The notes under the pieces: model-generated
What the model saw: only the letters and a program-made list of their open reading frames with translations
Databases searched by the model: none
Told to the model about the DNA's origin: nothing
Program-made: the position numbers and the translations under genes
Assembly (NCBI RefSeq): GCF_910592395.1
Contig: NC_088320.1
Location: 5,704,001 to 5,768,000, forward strand
Direction of reading: 5' to 3'
Length of the DNA: 64,000 nucleotides
Source of the DNA: Lineus longissimus
Lineage: Eukaryota > Nemertea > Pilidiophora > Heteronemertea > Lineidae
Shown: piece after piece, positions 38,179 to 51,000 of the stretch
How positions within the stretch are numbered: position 1 is the first letter of the stretch
How the letters are laid out: each line of letters opens with the position of its first letter

Positions 38179-39396
38179 TACCTCCCCCCTTAGGGAAGAC
38201 TCGTCCCGAGTCTTGAATATTCAAAATGGGCCTAATAACAAAAATTTTTAGGCCTAACCATATATAAAATTCTATTAGCCTGCATCCAGCGACCGACTGC
38301 TTGGCATACACATTGATCCTTCGTGTCTGTGGTGTCCATCTCAGTAAACAGCACGGCTCTGGATCCTCTACAAAACATGGTCTAACTCTCCGGCCTGAAA
38401 ATATAATACATCACGGGCAACCTGACCTCGTGTGTCTGAACAGCTACTGACATAACTGAAACATTTCAACCGATGCACAAAAAAATGCGCGTAACGAACG
38501 TGCGACATCACTAACAACTACAATGCATGGAACAGCGAAACATATGTACACATCCCATCCCGCCTTAGGAGAATACACCATCCAGACTCGTCCCAAGTCT
38601 CCTGAATGAAGCGAACGGTGGCCTCCTGAATTACCGTCATCAATATTTGTGCTGAGACACAGTCACTCAATGAGAACACAGGATCACTACAATACTAGTG
38701 GGAGCGATGATTGGTGCTGAGACACAGTCCTCTAAGCTAAAAGAATATAGGGTACAGCACGCGCGGATAAAGTAGAACGTCTTTCCTTTTTCCCATTGTT
38801 CACAATCATGACAACGTCACTGATTCCCGAAACGACACTACGTCACAACACAATTCCTTCGAATAAGCAAAAACCGAAATTCAGTAAAGTTTCTGATTCC
38901 CAAATATCACATAAGTTGAACTCCTTAGTCCTCCTCCAGACCATTACAAGGACTGTGTAACTCTGTCTACCGGGGGATAGTTCGTGGGCTTGGTCAGTAG
39001 CCTCCCTATTCGTCCGGTTTATTTACTGACTAGGGAACATTTTCGTAGGCCCAGGCATTATTTTTGCCATCGCCTTCCCATCAGGGTCAGTCGTTGGGGT
39101 AGGGAACATTTCCGGAGGCCAAGACATTATTTAGCCATCGCCTTCCCATTATGCCCGCTCCATATCAAGCCCCTTGGGATCGTGAATTTCCAACGGCTGC
39201 CTGAGGACAAGCTCCGGCTCGGGCGCGTCCAATGGCTGTCCGAGGGTTAGGCATTCTACAAAGAAATTTTTGGCGTGCTGGTCTCCTGAATACTCTCCCC
39301 GCCCTAGTGACTACCGGTACCGGGATATCAGGTTGCACTGCTACCTCCACTGGCTCCGATTTAGCTAGGTCTGGTTCGGCTACGATCGGGTCTGGT

Positions 39397-40490
39397 TCAA
39401 AAGCATCCAGTGGCGGCATGAATGCTGCTGGTTCCGGGATTGCTGGGGCAACATAACCGCCAGCTCCGTGTGGGATTGGGCCTTGGTGTTGGTCTGGCCT
39501 CTGGGTCATTATCGTTGTCTGGGTGTAATGGTCTCGGGATCCGTGGAGCCTCGTATGGCTTCAGTCTGTCATGGTGAACTACCACAATTTTTCCAGTCCG
39601 TTCGTGCTGTAGGTAGATCATGCACACCTGGCATCCCGTCCGCTGACTGGATCCTCTTCCTAATCAGATACGGTCCGTCCCATGGCAGGACCAGTTTTCG
39701 GTGGCGGTGCTTAGACACCATCGTTAGCAACCACAACCAGCTCGGTACGGATTTGTCGTACACCTTTCTATGGCGCTTTTGTGACGTTGCTAAGTGGTCC
39801 CTAGCCAATTCAAAGGCTGACTGCAATCCTCTAAGCAGGTCTTTTGCATAATTTCTGGCTTTCCTCTAATAGTGAGGCGTGGGTGTGCCATAGATCACAT
39901 CTGGGAGTAATCGTGGTTCTCGTCCATGCATCAGAAAGAAAGGAGAGAATCCGGTCGATTCATGTACGCTGAAGTTGTACGCGAGCGCGACTGGGCCCAG
40001 ATGCAGATCCCAGACGGTACCATTGTCTTTGGTGTTCTTTGCTATCATGTCTTTCAGTGTTTTATTAAACCGCTCCACCATGCCATTTCCTTGAGGATGA
40101 TAGGCGGTGGTTCGTGATTTGTAAATCTCTAAAAGGACTACAGTTCCTGACAGACGTTGGCTTCAAACTGTCTACCCTGATCCGACTGGTAACTCTCAGG
40201 GACTCCGTGGTCCCGGACGTATTCACGGAACAAAATATCGGCCACAGTTCGAGCTGTTTGGTCCTTAATGGGGTATGCGTTGGAAAATGTCGTGCAATGA
40301 TCTTCGACCACCAGGGCATAACGGTTACCTCTGGGTGATACAGCTAGCTCAGTGATGTCCGTGGCTACCAATTCCAATGGCCGGCTGGTTTTGATGCTCT
40401 CCATTGGTGATTTCATCCCTGGTACCGGCTTTCTGCGGGCTACACACAGGGGATAGGTGCGGCAAAAGTCGTGCACTTCAGCAATCATGC
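39397..40490 (-). pseudogene. Broken Ty3/gypsy integrase
   Basis: The minus strand carries integrase core pieces in at least three frames. The first (40488-40138) has the zinc-finger tail, then VATDITELA and SDQGRQFEAN, which contain the first two acidic catalytic residues. The second (40081-39866) has MVERFNKTLKDM with the catalytic Glu, then PFFLMHGREPR. C-terminal pieces follow (39826-39569 and 39627-39397: DGPYLIRK, then HHDRLKPYE). Frameshifts separate the pieces. The order and motifs are those of gypsy-type integrases. Confidence 0.8.
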
Positions 40491-41290
40491 CTGGCCAGAA
40501 GAATCGTCATTCACTTTGCACAGGGTTTTGTTCTGACCGAGGTGTGCGGCGGTTACCCTTGCATGAATATCTTGGGGAGCTGAGAGGCGTAGTCCTGGTG
40601 GGAGGACTTGCTGCAGGCATGTTTTTCCCTTGGATTTCAGACAATGACAGCTAAGAGAACGCCAGGCGGCGATGTCTTGCAACGTCATAAACGATTACAA
40701 AGAAAACTTTATTCACTAGCACCTGTGGGCCTCGGGCTCCCAAAGATAATAATTACATTCATTTGCCTATATTTTCCCTTTACTCGTGGCTTTCCTGGCG
40801 GCAGTTGGCTCTTAAATAGAGTGTTGCCCCTTGGCTCTCAGTTTAGGGTGTCCCAGTTCAAAGGCTGACATCCTCTGTAGAGGAGCTCCTAGGCCTACGG
40901 CATAGCACTGCTAGCAGCCGGGCTACAGAAACCGCGGTTACCCGACATCACGGCTCGTCAGTTCAAAAAGTCGACTCAATTGTCGGACGGGTTGAAGCGG
41001 GTCCTATTTTCGGACACCAGACGCCGAATAATGTAAGATTTTTACGTGCTTCGTGGCGGCAGAACCAACTAGCATTTATGATTTGAGTACAATATGCATG
41101 CCCGCATGTCCTCATGGGCTTATCGTGCGATAGTGAGTGATTTATAGGCCTAACATTTTCATTTTTATAATTTGGCGGGAAATCGGCACAAATCGGGCGG
41201 TCAAGGTCAAAACTTTCGATGCCACTGTAGAGGAAATCAGGTTCTCCCGTCTTATTTCTATTTGGACAGGCCTTCTAGTTGGGCGCCAGA

Positions 41291-41493
41291 TGTGAAGGTC
41301 GATTATCTTTTCCTTTCAGTCCGCGTTTTATTGAAAGATGACTCGTGGTTACATCACAAATACCAACATTTATTCTCAAAATCCGAACTTCGTCTGGAAA
41401 CCCCAAGGGCGTCACCGGAAGAGCCTCACTGCGCACCTGCTCTGCGCAGTGCTGAATGTCAAAGGGGCAGTGGCCCAATATCTGCCCGCCACA
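41291..41493 (-). repeat. 5' LTR of the gypsy relic
   Basis: Begins TG and ends CA on the minus strand, contains AATAAA-type poly(A) words, and is followed by the TGGCGCCC primer-binding site. Its first roughly 60 bases match the sequence at 38178-38128 with a 12-bp gap and a few substitutions. Confidence 0.75.
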
Positions 41494-42058
41494 TATATTT
41501 TAATGATAAGTAACAAAATATGATCGTTAGATAAAATTTGACACTTACTATGGAATTTTAGATGATTGTACGGAGAACTACAAACGCAGCGCATCGCGGG
41601 CTTTGTGGTGATGCGATAGCCTCACAGCAATAAGAAAGACTCTTTCCTGATCTACATCCGCGGTACTGCTTTTCAAGATGGTGGCAACCATTTAGTTCTA
41701 GAGGCGTTGTAAGGAACGAAATCAGCGCCTCTAGTGTCAAGATTGTTACGTCCGAAGTGAACACTGCTTGCTTGGGTGGGGCCACATGGCTTTTTATACA
41801 CACCTCTGGCATTCTGACCTAGGGATACGGGTCCCGTACCTCTAGCAAGCGCCAAAAAGAATTAAGGGGTCATTCGCCCGCCTACGCGGACGTCGGATAT
41901 TTCCGACAACCCGACCTTCCATTTTACCCGTTCCACATTTTATCACTACCCCATTGGCGGAAAGCACTAACGAGTGTACATAGATAGAAAGTGTCAAGCC
42001 TTTCGAGGCGTATTTGTGTCTTTTAACAGCTAGGAATTTACAACTTTAGGCTAGCAAT
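41494..42058. other. Upstream region of the LASP-family gene
   Basis: No exon recognised. The stretch separates the gypsy LTR from the LASP start codon by only 565 bases and must hold its promoter and 5' UTR, unless a non-coding first exon lies further upstream. A ttttaacag at about 42020-42030 could be an acceptor for such an exon. Confidence 0.4.
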
Positions 42059-45000
42059 ATGAATCCACCGTGTCAAAGATGCGGGAAGCTGGTCTACCCG
42101 ATGGAAAAGCTCAAATGCCTAGACTTGGTAAGTAAAAGTTCGAAGGGGTTGTGTGTTTACTATTTTTGAGAACCACTTCCGGTGAAAATGGGCTGGTCAA
42201 TTTCGTCAAAAAACACTTGTTTTGGCATTTTGTAAATATCATAGTTTCCTTAAATAGACACTGGGGTATCTTCTTGGTATATCGTTTCTTTTTCAACCTT
42301 CGTTATCTTATATATTTGGTTGAAGTATGCCCTCCAGCCAAACACAGATGGTGTTGAAATTTCGTGTGTATGAAATGTACACAAAATGTACAGTCGGGTC
42401 GTGATGTACATTGGCTTTGGTCACTGGTGTAAGTATGGGCAGTTCGAGGCACTGTCAATGATAGAAGTAGATAGAAGTGGGAAAAACGTCTCATTTACTG
42501 ACAACGTTACGTTCACTGACTGTATGTTACAAACGGGACAACTCCTCTACCCCGTCGTCATCCCCCATCGACAGCGCTGTGCCCATGTATAACTGGCACC
42601 AGAAGTGGGAGATGTTTCAAGACAAGAGGTCACCTTGTATTGTGATGTTGTATCGGAGTAATTTAAGCTGAACTGAAGCAGATTATCTAGATCGTCGAAA
42701 AAATCATCAGGCCAATTATACCCGGTATCCTTCATTATCCTTGGTTGGTGTGTATGTGGATGACCCTGACTGTGCTCCAACCCACTTGACCTGAACACAG
42801 CCATGAATATTGAATATTCATAAAATACGTAATTGCAGTGTACATTGTACTGCCATAAACATAAACCAACCTGTCCAAATTGCCATTCATTATTGAATAT
42901 TACTAGTATCGTTATTAGTCTATGCTGCATTTTGTTCCACACTTAAATGCACAGCAAGCTGGCATGAAGAGGAGAGTCAAATAAACAGTAAGCTGACAGT
43001 AAATGCAGACCATTTTTTGGGCGACCCACCCCACCTGGGCAGCTTACCACCCTACCTTGGAAGAGCCTCTCTCCCTCCCTCTGGAATTTTGTAAAGGGTT
43101 CCTATAGGGCCACTGCACCTAAAACTAAAAATTGCTGTCCAAAACTTCTTGAATATCATATCAAGGGTACCACCCTACCCTGTGGAGAATCCTGCTGTTA
43201 GCGGACAGTGAATGTTTGCACAGAAGTTAAGCACTTGTGAGTAAGGTAAACAATTGGCATAGGTTACATTGTACAGCCCTGCAAAATGAGTGGGCTGACT
43301 TGCTGTTGCTTGCCAAATAATATTTTTGGTTGTTTACTCTGCTGGTGTTACTTATGTTTCACATCTTTCATCATCGCCATTGCCATCATTTCGCCAAGTT
43401 GATTGCTTACATGTATTTGTCTACTGGTCAGTAGACTTATAAATGTACATTGCAATCACAACTATGATTGTACTGATCCCAAGTCGGTAGTGTAATTAGC
43501 TCCAAAATCCTCATAGGCCTAGTTAAGACTTAAAATCAATGCAAGCCATTGACAATGATAATTGCACAGATTTCCTCTTGATGATGGGCTACCATATCCT
43601 GCTTCCTGAATTGTTTTTTTATAACAGTAGGCCTGCTGCCTGCCTCATTGACCCATTTGCGAGTTGTATCTATCTGTGTGTGTCTGTGTCTGCAGATACG
43701 TGTAGGCCTAGGTACAAGTGTACATGGCCTACCTGCTGCTGACATTGCTGAGCCAGCACTACAGGAATCTAGGCCCCTGCCGAAGGACCAGGGAAGGAGA
43801 AGTCTCATGTGCAAGACAATAGAACGTTCTCAGTCTAATTGGCTACAATAGATAGGACGATTTGTCGCTTCTGGGAGATGTCCATTTGAGCCGGCATCAC
43901 AATTTTATAAGGAATCACCTTTAGCTTTGCCCTCAGTTCATTCAGTATCAAACCGATGCTTCGCTTGGGAACAGTAGCCTTCATCAATATGCTTCCGGTC
44001 TGGTTAGTCAGAAACACCTGCCGTATTCAAATTCCCTGGTAAACCATTTGATGCACTTATTATCAAGGTGGGTAAGTGGGCCGGGCTTGTGAACAACTTA
44101 TGTTTCAATCAGCTCACTTCGAGTGTGAAAAACCCTGTCAAAGTTGGCAGTTTACCTATTGAGAAAACAGTAAACCAGTACTTAGCATGACTAAGAGCTC
44201 TTGGAACGATTACTACTTGATAGTAGGCCGTTGTAGTATGTACAGTATTCTTTCACTTATGAGAATGTAAAGGGTGACTCAAAATTTCCTATCAGGCCCT
44301 TTTTTACCAGTGCCAGTCGAGACGTTTTTATTGTTTTTTAAAAAAAAAAGAAAAAAAAGCAGGTTGAGACCAACTAAAAATATTGTGTTGCACTCTGTCA
44401 TGTAATTTTATCAGCTTGACTCAGTTGTACAGTATTTTTGAGCATGCATGAAATATACTACTGCCATGGGCAACGTAAAAATTCACCCTCTTTTTTAGTG
44501 TGCTAGACCAGTCCCCAATCGTTACGCGTAGTGTGCAGTAAATATCATTACTTTAGCAGTAGACTACCCTGGAGTGAAACATCGACTTGTTGTTCAGTTA
44601 TGTAGAACTGTCTGACTCGGAGTACTGTTGGAAATACAATGGGAGACATTTACCATGGATAACCATGTGCATGTATTGATATTCTCTTAACTCGAGATGA
44701 TAATCAGTGGGTACTGTTTAAAACCCCTCTATTGCACCCCTAGGGAAGTTCCTCCTGCCAAGTGTACCATTCCTCCTCTTACACTAGTTCGATAGTACGA
44801 TGTGCACTTCATGCAGACACGCGGAAAATCTACCATGAGTACTAAGACGACCCTTAGCCAAAGCCAGTGTAGCTGATGAAGAGGCTAATATGGTGCCAAA
44901 TTCAACGGGGAGTTTATGGAAAGTGTTCATTGATCGCAGTTTAATCAATCATGATTGCTTGCTACGCTTGTCCTTTGATCCTGTTGCATAAAGTTGTTTA

Positions 45001-48000
45001 TTCCATATATCGTATATATAATTGAGAAATCGTGGACTCCAAGGGGGTGGGTGGTGCCACTCTGTCAGTAAAGGTATGCACATCTGTGTCCCCATTCTTG
45101 CCGGCAAAGGAGGGTGCTAATTGCGGTCAAAGGGTACAACTACAAACATGGTCAGCTCTCAGATTGCCTCTGAAGTCGACTTCTGAGATGCACCCAAAGT
45201 CGGGTACATAAAACCGCCAACAGATGCTAATACAATGTAGCACATCATCATCGTGTTATGGATTAGTCTAGTCAAGGGTGTGGCCTAGCTCAGTGCTTTG
45301 AGTGGTGAATAGCTGTTGTGTCTGTCAATGTTTATCATTAGTATTTCTTTTAGATGAAGAAAGAAGGATGCAGTAGTAGTAGTAGTAGTACACTGCGCCT
45401 CGGAAAGTGCTCCCTGCCTTTTTGCAGAACAGATACTGGGCATGCATTTTCTTGTATAGATATTGTAGTACGGTCTACGGAAGGGTGGTAACCCCGCCCT
45501 TAATGTCTGATCAGGGATGACGCCCTTAAAAGGTTTGAATGGATCATCTCCTAATCTACAGTGTACAATCATCAATCAAGTATTGTCAGCATGGGTTAAC
45601 ATGGCTGCCAGTGTATTACTTCTAATCTAATTGACTCTCTATTGGAACAATTAGCCATAAAAACATTAGACAGAACAGTCATATGTTACAGCATTATGCT
45701 CGTTAGAGAATGAGACTCTAATTATGGCAATACATGGATTATGATGAGAGTCACATAATATGGATTGTAGACAACAATTTGATGCAGTTTTACTTTTATA
45801 TTGTAATTTGTTTATCACAGGGGGTGGGGTGGTACACAGTGAAGTGATTTTGTTATTTGGAGCATCATGTGCTCAATTGTCTATTTGTAAAAGCAAAAGA
45901 CACTTGTTTGTGACCTTGGCACCAGTAGCTGAGGTTTGGTAATGGACTATACCTCCAAAGAACAAGAACCCTCCAATCACCACAGGGCTTGATCCACATG
46001 AGGAGCCAGAAAAAGAAGGGGCTGCATTTATCATTAAAATTTCTGATGTGTTCAAAAGTTTCATGCTCAAATTAACGATTTTCATGAATTGGGGGAGGGG
46101 TGTTGCGCCAGGGCTGAGTGGAGAGGCGAGGGCTGTGGTTTCGATGAACTGCCAACTGGTAGAACTGGCCTGCAGCTTTTAGCACAAAGACAGACTCTGT
46201 AAAAATAACAGATTGGGCCCAGTATGGTGCAGAAATGTATACTCCACTGGGCACACTGTTAACTGCTTATTTCCTTCAGTACATAAATGATTATGAACTA
46301 AAACGTTTTGGCCTATATTTTCGTATGATTTATGGGTTGCTCATAGCTCGGACTGTTGACATCGAACCAAAAATAATCATTCATGGAAATTGAGGGGGGC
46401 ATCTAATGATTACATTGTACACGATGATAGAAGTTGTCGTCATTTTCACTGCTGGTGTTTCAAAAATTCTTTACAGTAATGCCCTTCTAGCATGGGGTGC
46501 ACCTCTAGCATGGGGTGTACATCTAGCATGGGGTGTACCTCTAGCATGGGGTGCACCACTAGTATGGGTGCGCCTGTAGCATGGGGTGCGCCTCTAGCAT
46601 GGGGTGCGCCTTTAGCATGGGGTGCACCTCTAGCAATAGCATGGGGTGTGCCTCTAGCATGGGGTGTGCCTCTAACATGGGGTGCGCCTCTAGCATGGGG
46701 TGTGCCTCTAGCATGGGGTGCACCTCTAACATGGGGTGCGCCTCTAACATGGGGTGCGCCTCTAGCATGGGGTGCACCTCTAGCATGGGGTGCACCTCTA
46801 GCATGAGGTGTGCCTATTGCATGGGGTGTGCCTATTGCATGGGGTGTGCCTATTGCATGGGGTATGCCTATCGCATGGGAATTGGGATGCACCTATAGCA
46901 CAACAATTTTCAGGGTGATCCTTGGAATCTGAGAAATGCTTACAACCAACAACTGTACTTTCTCTTTATTTTTCAGTACTGGCACAAACCATGTTTCAAA
47001 TGCGAGGTGTGCGGGACGACGCTAAACCTAAAGAATTACAAGGGATACAACAAGAAACCGTACTGTCAAGCGTGAGTAAGAATATGACATTTATGTACCA
47101 TACCAGGTATACAATCTGTCAATCTACGTATAGGAGTAAGATTTCAAAGATGTTCGGGGGTATGGTGTCGGTCACAACACACCTACTTGTACCTGTATTG
47201 GTTTGTCATAAAAAGGTATTTGGTACTTGAAGCTTGGTGTGGGTGGCATTCATTTGCAGTGTTGAGTACACATTCCTGAGAGGTCTGATAAAAAGTTTTA
47301 AAGTCGTGATTTCATCTTTTAGTCACTACCCCCAGACAAAGTTCACGACGGTGGCTGAAACTCCTGAGATGCAAAGACTTAAACAGTTAACGGAGCAACA
47401 AAGTCAGGTGAGTGAATCAGAGAGTCGTTTCATTGATCAACAGACATTCCAGATCATGCAAAAAAAGTACCAACTTAGACAAGTGCGAGAAAGCCTTGTT
47501 GATTATTCAGGTCTGTTCAGCAGGATCGGCCAACTTGCTAAATAAATTCAAAACCAAATTGAATCTTGAATCTTGTTGTATAAGAAGTTGTCGGTTATTT
47601 ATGTGCGTCAAAGAAAAATAAATGTAAGCGCCTGCACACTGAGTGAATGACCCAACAAATAGTCGTATGAGGTGTAAAAATCTCAAAATGGAATTCCCCA
47701 AATTCTAAGCTCATTCTACCAAAAGTGATACATCAGTTGAAATGATGAAGTGAAAATTGGACAAGCATGGTGAATTGATGAGTCAGAAAAGTCGGTCATG
47801 ATTCAACTTCTCAGTTCCAATTTTATGGTTGAATGTGATATTGCGTTCCCACGTACATGTGTCCTAATAGTAGTATTACAGTTACCTCATTGGACACAAA
47901 AGATCTTCATAATGGCAAACTGCTCAGAAGTTTCGTTTCAGCTCTTCACATCCCACAAGGCCAGTTTCATATTCATCGATTCAGGATCATGGACGGGGGA

Positions 48001-51000
48001 AATGATTGTATCAATTTCGATTAATTTCAGGTGAAATATCATGAGAAATTTGAGGAGGAAAAAGGCAAATATACGCAGGTCGCTGACGACCCAGAAACCA
48101 TGCGTCATGCCCAAAATATGCAAAACGTCAGCTCGGTATCCAACTTTTATCAAACGTTTTCGCTGTTTTCACATCTGTTGCGTGGCGTTTCACTTGGTGG
48201 ATTGGGGTTTGTCTCGGCTTAACGATTCGGGCACAAAAACTTTCTGAAACATCACAGGTCCAGGTTGTCCATGTTGTCATGGTTAATGCTCAATTCTACA
48301 CCTTAGTTGCAATTTAGTGCTCTTATCGATAGTTCTAAAGCGCTTTGAGAATGTTTTACATTACAAAGGGCTATACATTTATGCCATTTTTCTTTAGTCT
48401 TGATTTGGAGCTCAATCTATAAAATAAATGGCCACCTGAAAGTTTATAAAAAATTATGTTGATGTTTCTTTCTAAATCTAGTAAAAGCTTGTTCATCATA
48501 CTCATGAGTCTTTCTCGGTTTTCATATTTTTGAGCACTATTTTGAGCGCACTTTTTTTCAGCAATTTATGTTTCCCGAGTCTTATCAAAGCTATCATATC
48601 GGGGTTTTCGAAATAACTTCTTTTCTGGCACGGTGCTATGATTTTACCAAAAAATACCACAGAGTTTTATGTAAGTTGGACCCTTGAACGCCAGCTCTTT
48701 TCTGTAAAATGGTAGAGTGTGAAAATTAAAACGTATTTAATACGAGGAAATCGTTGTGTGGTTTGTTCCCGATTTAGCTTTTCTGTAAAATGGTTCTTGT
48801 TCTGATTTTATGAAGACAAAGCTACGTTGCACTGAGATCCATGGCGGATATCAGTAATGCTATCCTCGTTATCTTGAAAAATACATGTAGCTTGATACCT
48901 TGAAAGATACTAGATATAAAGTAACGATGGTCTTCACCTTTGTGTGCCTTCATGTCTGCATGGTTATTGTCAATAGTAAAATTGGTTGCACCTGTGTCGG
49001 GAAGCCATCCATCTGATCATTTTACGATTCTCTGATTCATGTTCTTAAAATATGCCCTTGACAGAGACATTTGATAGGCAATGTTTCCTTGAGTGCAGAA
49101 TTTGTGAGAGGTAATGTTAATAATTCCCAGTGACTTTAGGTAGCTTAAAATAATAGAACTTGAGTGATCAGACCTACATATGACGATCTATGTAAGATCA
49201 TAAGCACATTTTAGTTACTCAGAAAGAGTTGGTTGTCTTTGCAACAAATCTTTGTTGTTCTCGTTAACCAGAACTTTTACATGTAGGTAAAATCACTGTC
49301 TGTGCTTCCCCTTCCATATCAAGGCCACTGCAGTTATTGAATAATAACATAGAAGTTTCAGTTGTCAATTCAAATGCACATTAAAGCTTCAGTTTCATTT
49401 CAGATTCCCCTCAAATGCAGTGTTGGATTGGAATTTTAATTTCTTATTTCATTTGAAATGGAATAGATTCTGTTCGTAAGATTTTAGCTCGAAGAAACTA
49501 ATCCTTCTCCTTTGCTCCAATAGGTCGAATATCACAAAGGTTTTGAAGAGACGAAAGGGAAATATACACAGATAGCTGACGACCCCGAAACGATGCGTCT
49601 GTCTCAAAATATGGGGACAATAAGCTCGGTATGACGAGCATGGAGTGGACTGTTCATTATACTAACTGCTTCTCTTCAGAAACATGACTTGTGTGTTCTT
49701 ACTAATATTATGCTTCTAGCTCGATTTTATGTTGCGCCAAGCCCCCTTGTCTTTTGAAATCAGTTCGAAACGTAGTAGTTTCAAGCATGGTCCATTTGAT
49801 AAAGTTACCATTGGTAAAGGCTTTGTTCAGGCCCCTCTGATTGAAAAGCCATACTCATTGCATCCAGACATTTCCTGTTAAAAAGTATCAAAACTTTGCA
49901 CCCTTTAGTTGCACCCAAGTAACAATTGTGCACCCCAAGATGTATGTTCAGCAAGTAGTATGCTCGAAAAATTAAGGAATGAATACTGAATACTAGATTT
50001 GTGAGATGTTCTGTTCGATTTTCTGAATGAAGCGGAGTTCGAGATTACCCCCAAAAGTGTTTTGATTGAAGCATGATGCTTGGTCCACCTTAGTTTTAAA
50101 AATGATGAACTCCTGAGATTTTAAAAATCAGCCAAATGGTGGTGCCTATTGTCAACCCTTTTTGACAGGTATGTTATAATTGCTATTAGATGCACTGCTA
50201 CAGAGTTTGTACTGTGTGTGTAACATGTAGTGTAGTATTCACCTTAATTCTAATTGCACTGTTTTATACCTAGGCAATGTACCACAAACAATTTGAGGAA
50301 GAAAAGGGCCGTTTTACTGCTGTGGCGGAGGACCCGGAGTTGCTGCGACTGAAGAAGAATACGCAGCTGAATAGCGCGGTATAAATTCATGCATGAATTC
50401 TGTTATGATAATGATAGCGTAGCAATAGGATAGAGAAAGACTGATACAGCGAGCTGCAGACTGGTGATTTCTGTGGCACTTTATATTCATCTCTGCAATA
50501 AGGGTGTAAAGATCTGCACAAAAAAAATTTGTGCAAAAATTTGTGATCAAACCCAACCAGTGTTGCAGGGATGACTGTTTTTTTGACGCAGGCACTTGCA
50601 ATGACCCCCACAGAAGAGCAAGTTGTTAGCCATAAATATTGCAATAAAATTCACTAGTCTGCGGCTTGCTTCACCCTGATGGAAGAAAGGTCCTCTGGTA
50701 AATGACAAATGAAAGGAAGAGTTGAAATCATGAAAGCAGTACTATCTGGGATACTTGTGTCACCCCTTCCTGTCATTTGGCGTTCGTACGTGCCATAAAG
50801 TTACTCTCTTCCTAAAGGGTTCAAATTGGTTGGTGAATTGACACGGATTTCGATGGTCTTATGGTGTCTGGACGTATTACTCTTTTGGATAAAGAACATT
50901 GTTTTCGACCCATGTGCCTGATCGGTGAATGGGATATTAAAAACATGGTAAAAAGGATCAGTTGTTCCATTAAACCATCTGCCATGGCTTCTGACATGTA

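Larger units (their letters stand above)
38128..41493 (-). mobile_element. Decayed Ty3/gypsy LTR retrotransposon
   Basis: On the minus strand a 203-bp 5' LTR (41493-41291) begins TGTGGCGGG and ends CA. A primer-binding site TGGCGCCC (41288-41281) follows, typical of tRNA-Lys priming. Integrase coding remnants lie at about 40490-39400. A polypurine tract (AAGGGGGGAGG, 38192-38181) sits immediately before a second copy of the LTR start (38178-38128), which matches the first for only about 50 bases and then diverges. Gag, protease, reverse transcriptase and RNase H are missing between the leader and integrase. The element is therefore internally deleted and immobile. Confidence 0.8.
42059..47407 (+). 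other. LIM domain and post-LIM linker exons of the LASP gene
   Basis: Exon 1 gives [19 protein letters not shown] and supplies the first zinc pair. Exon 2 (46977-47071) supplies [12 protein letters not shown] and the last YCQA; His56 is encoded at the start of exon 3 (47323). The spacing C-x2-C-x17-H-x2-C-x2-C-x2-C-x17-C-x2-H is a perfect LIM pattern. The start MNPxC is the same as in vertebrate LASP1. Confidence 0.92.

Noticed and set aside
46446-46898. Several 80-148 codon frames on both strands
   Set aside because: All lie in the 18-bp minisatellite, where the unit length is a multiple of 3 and stop-free.
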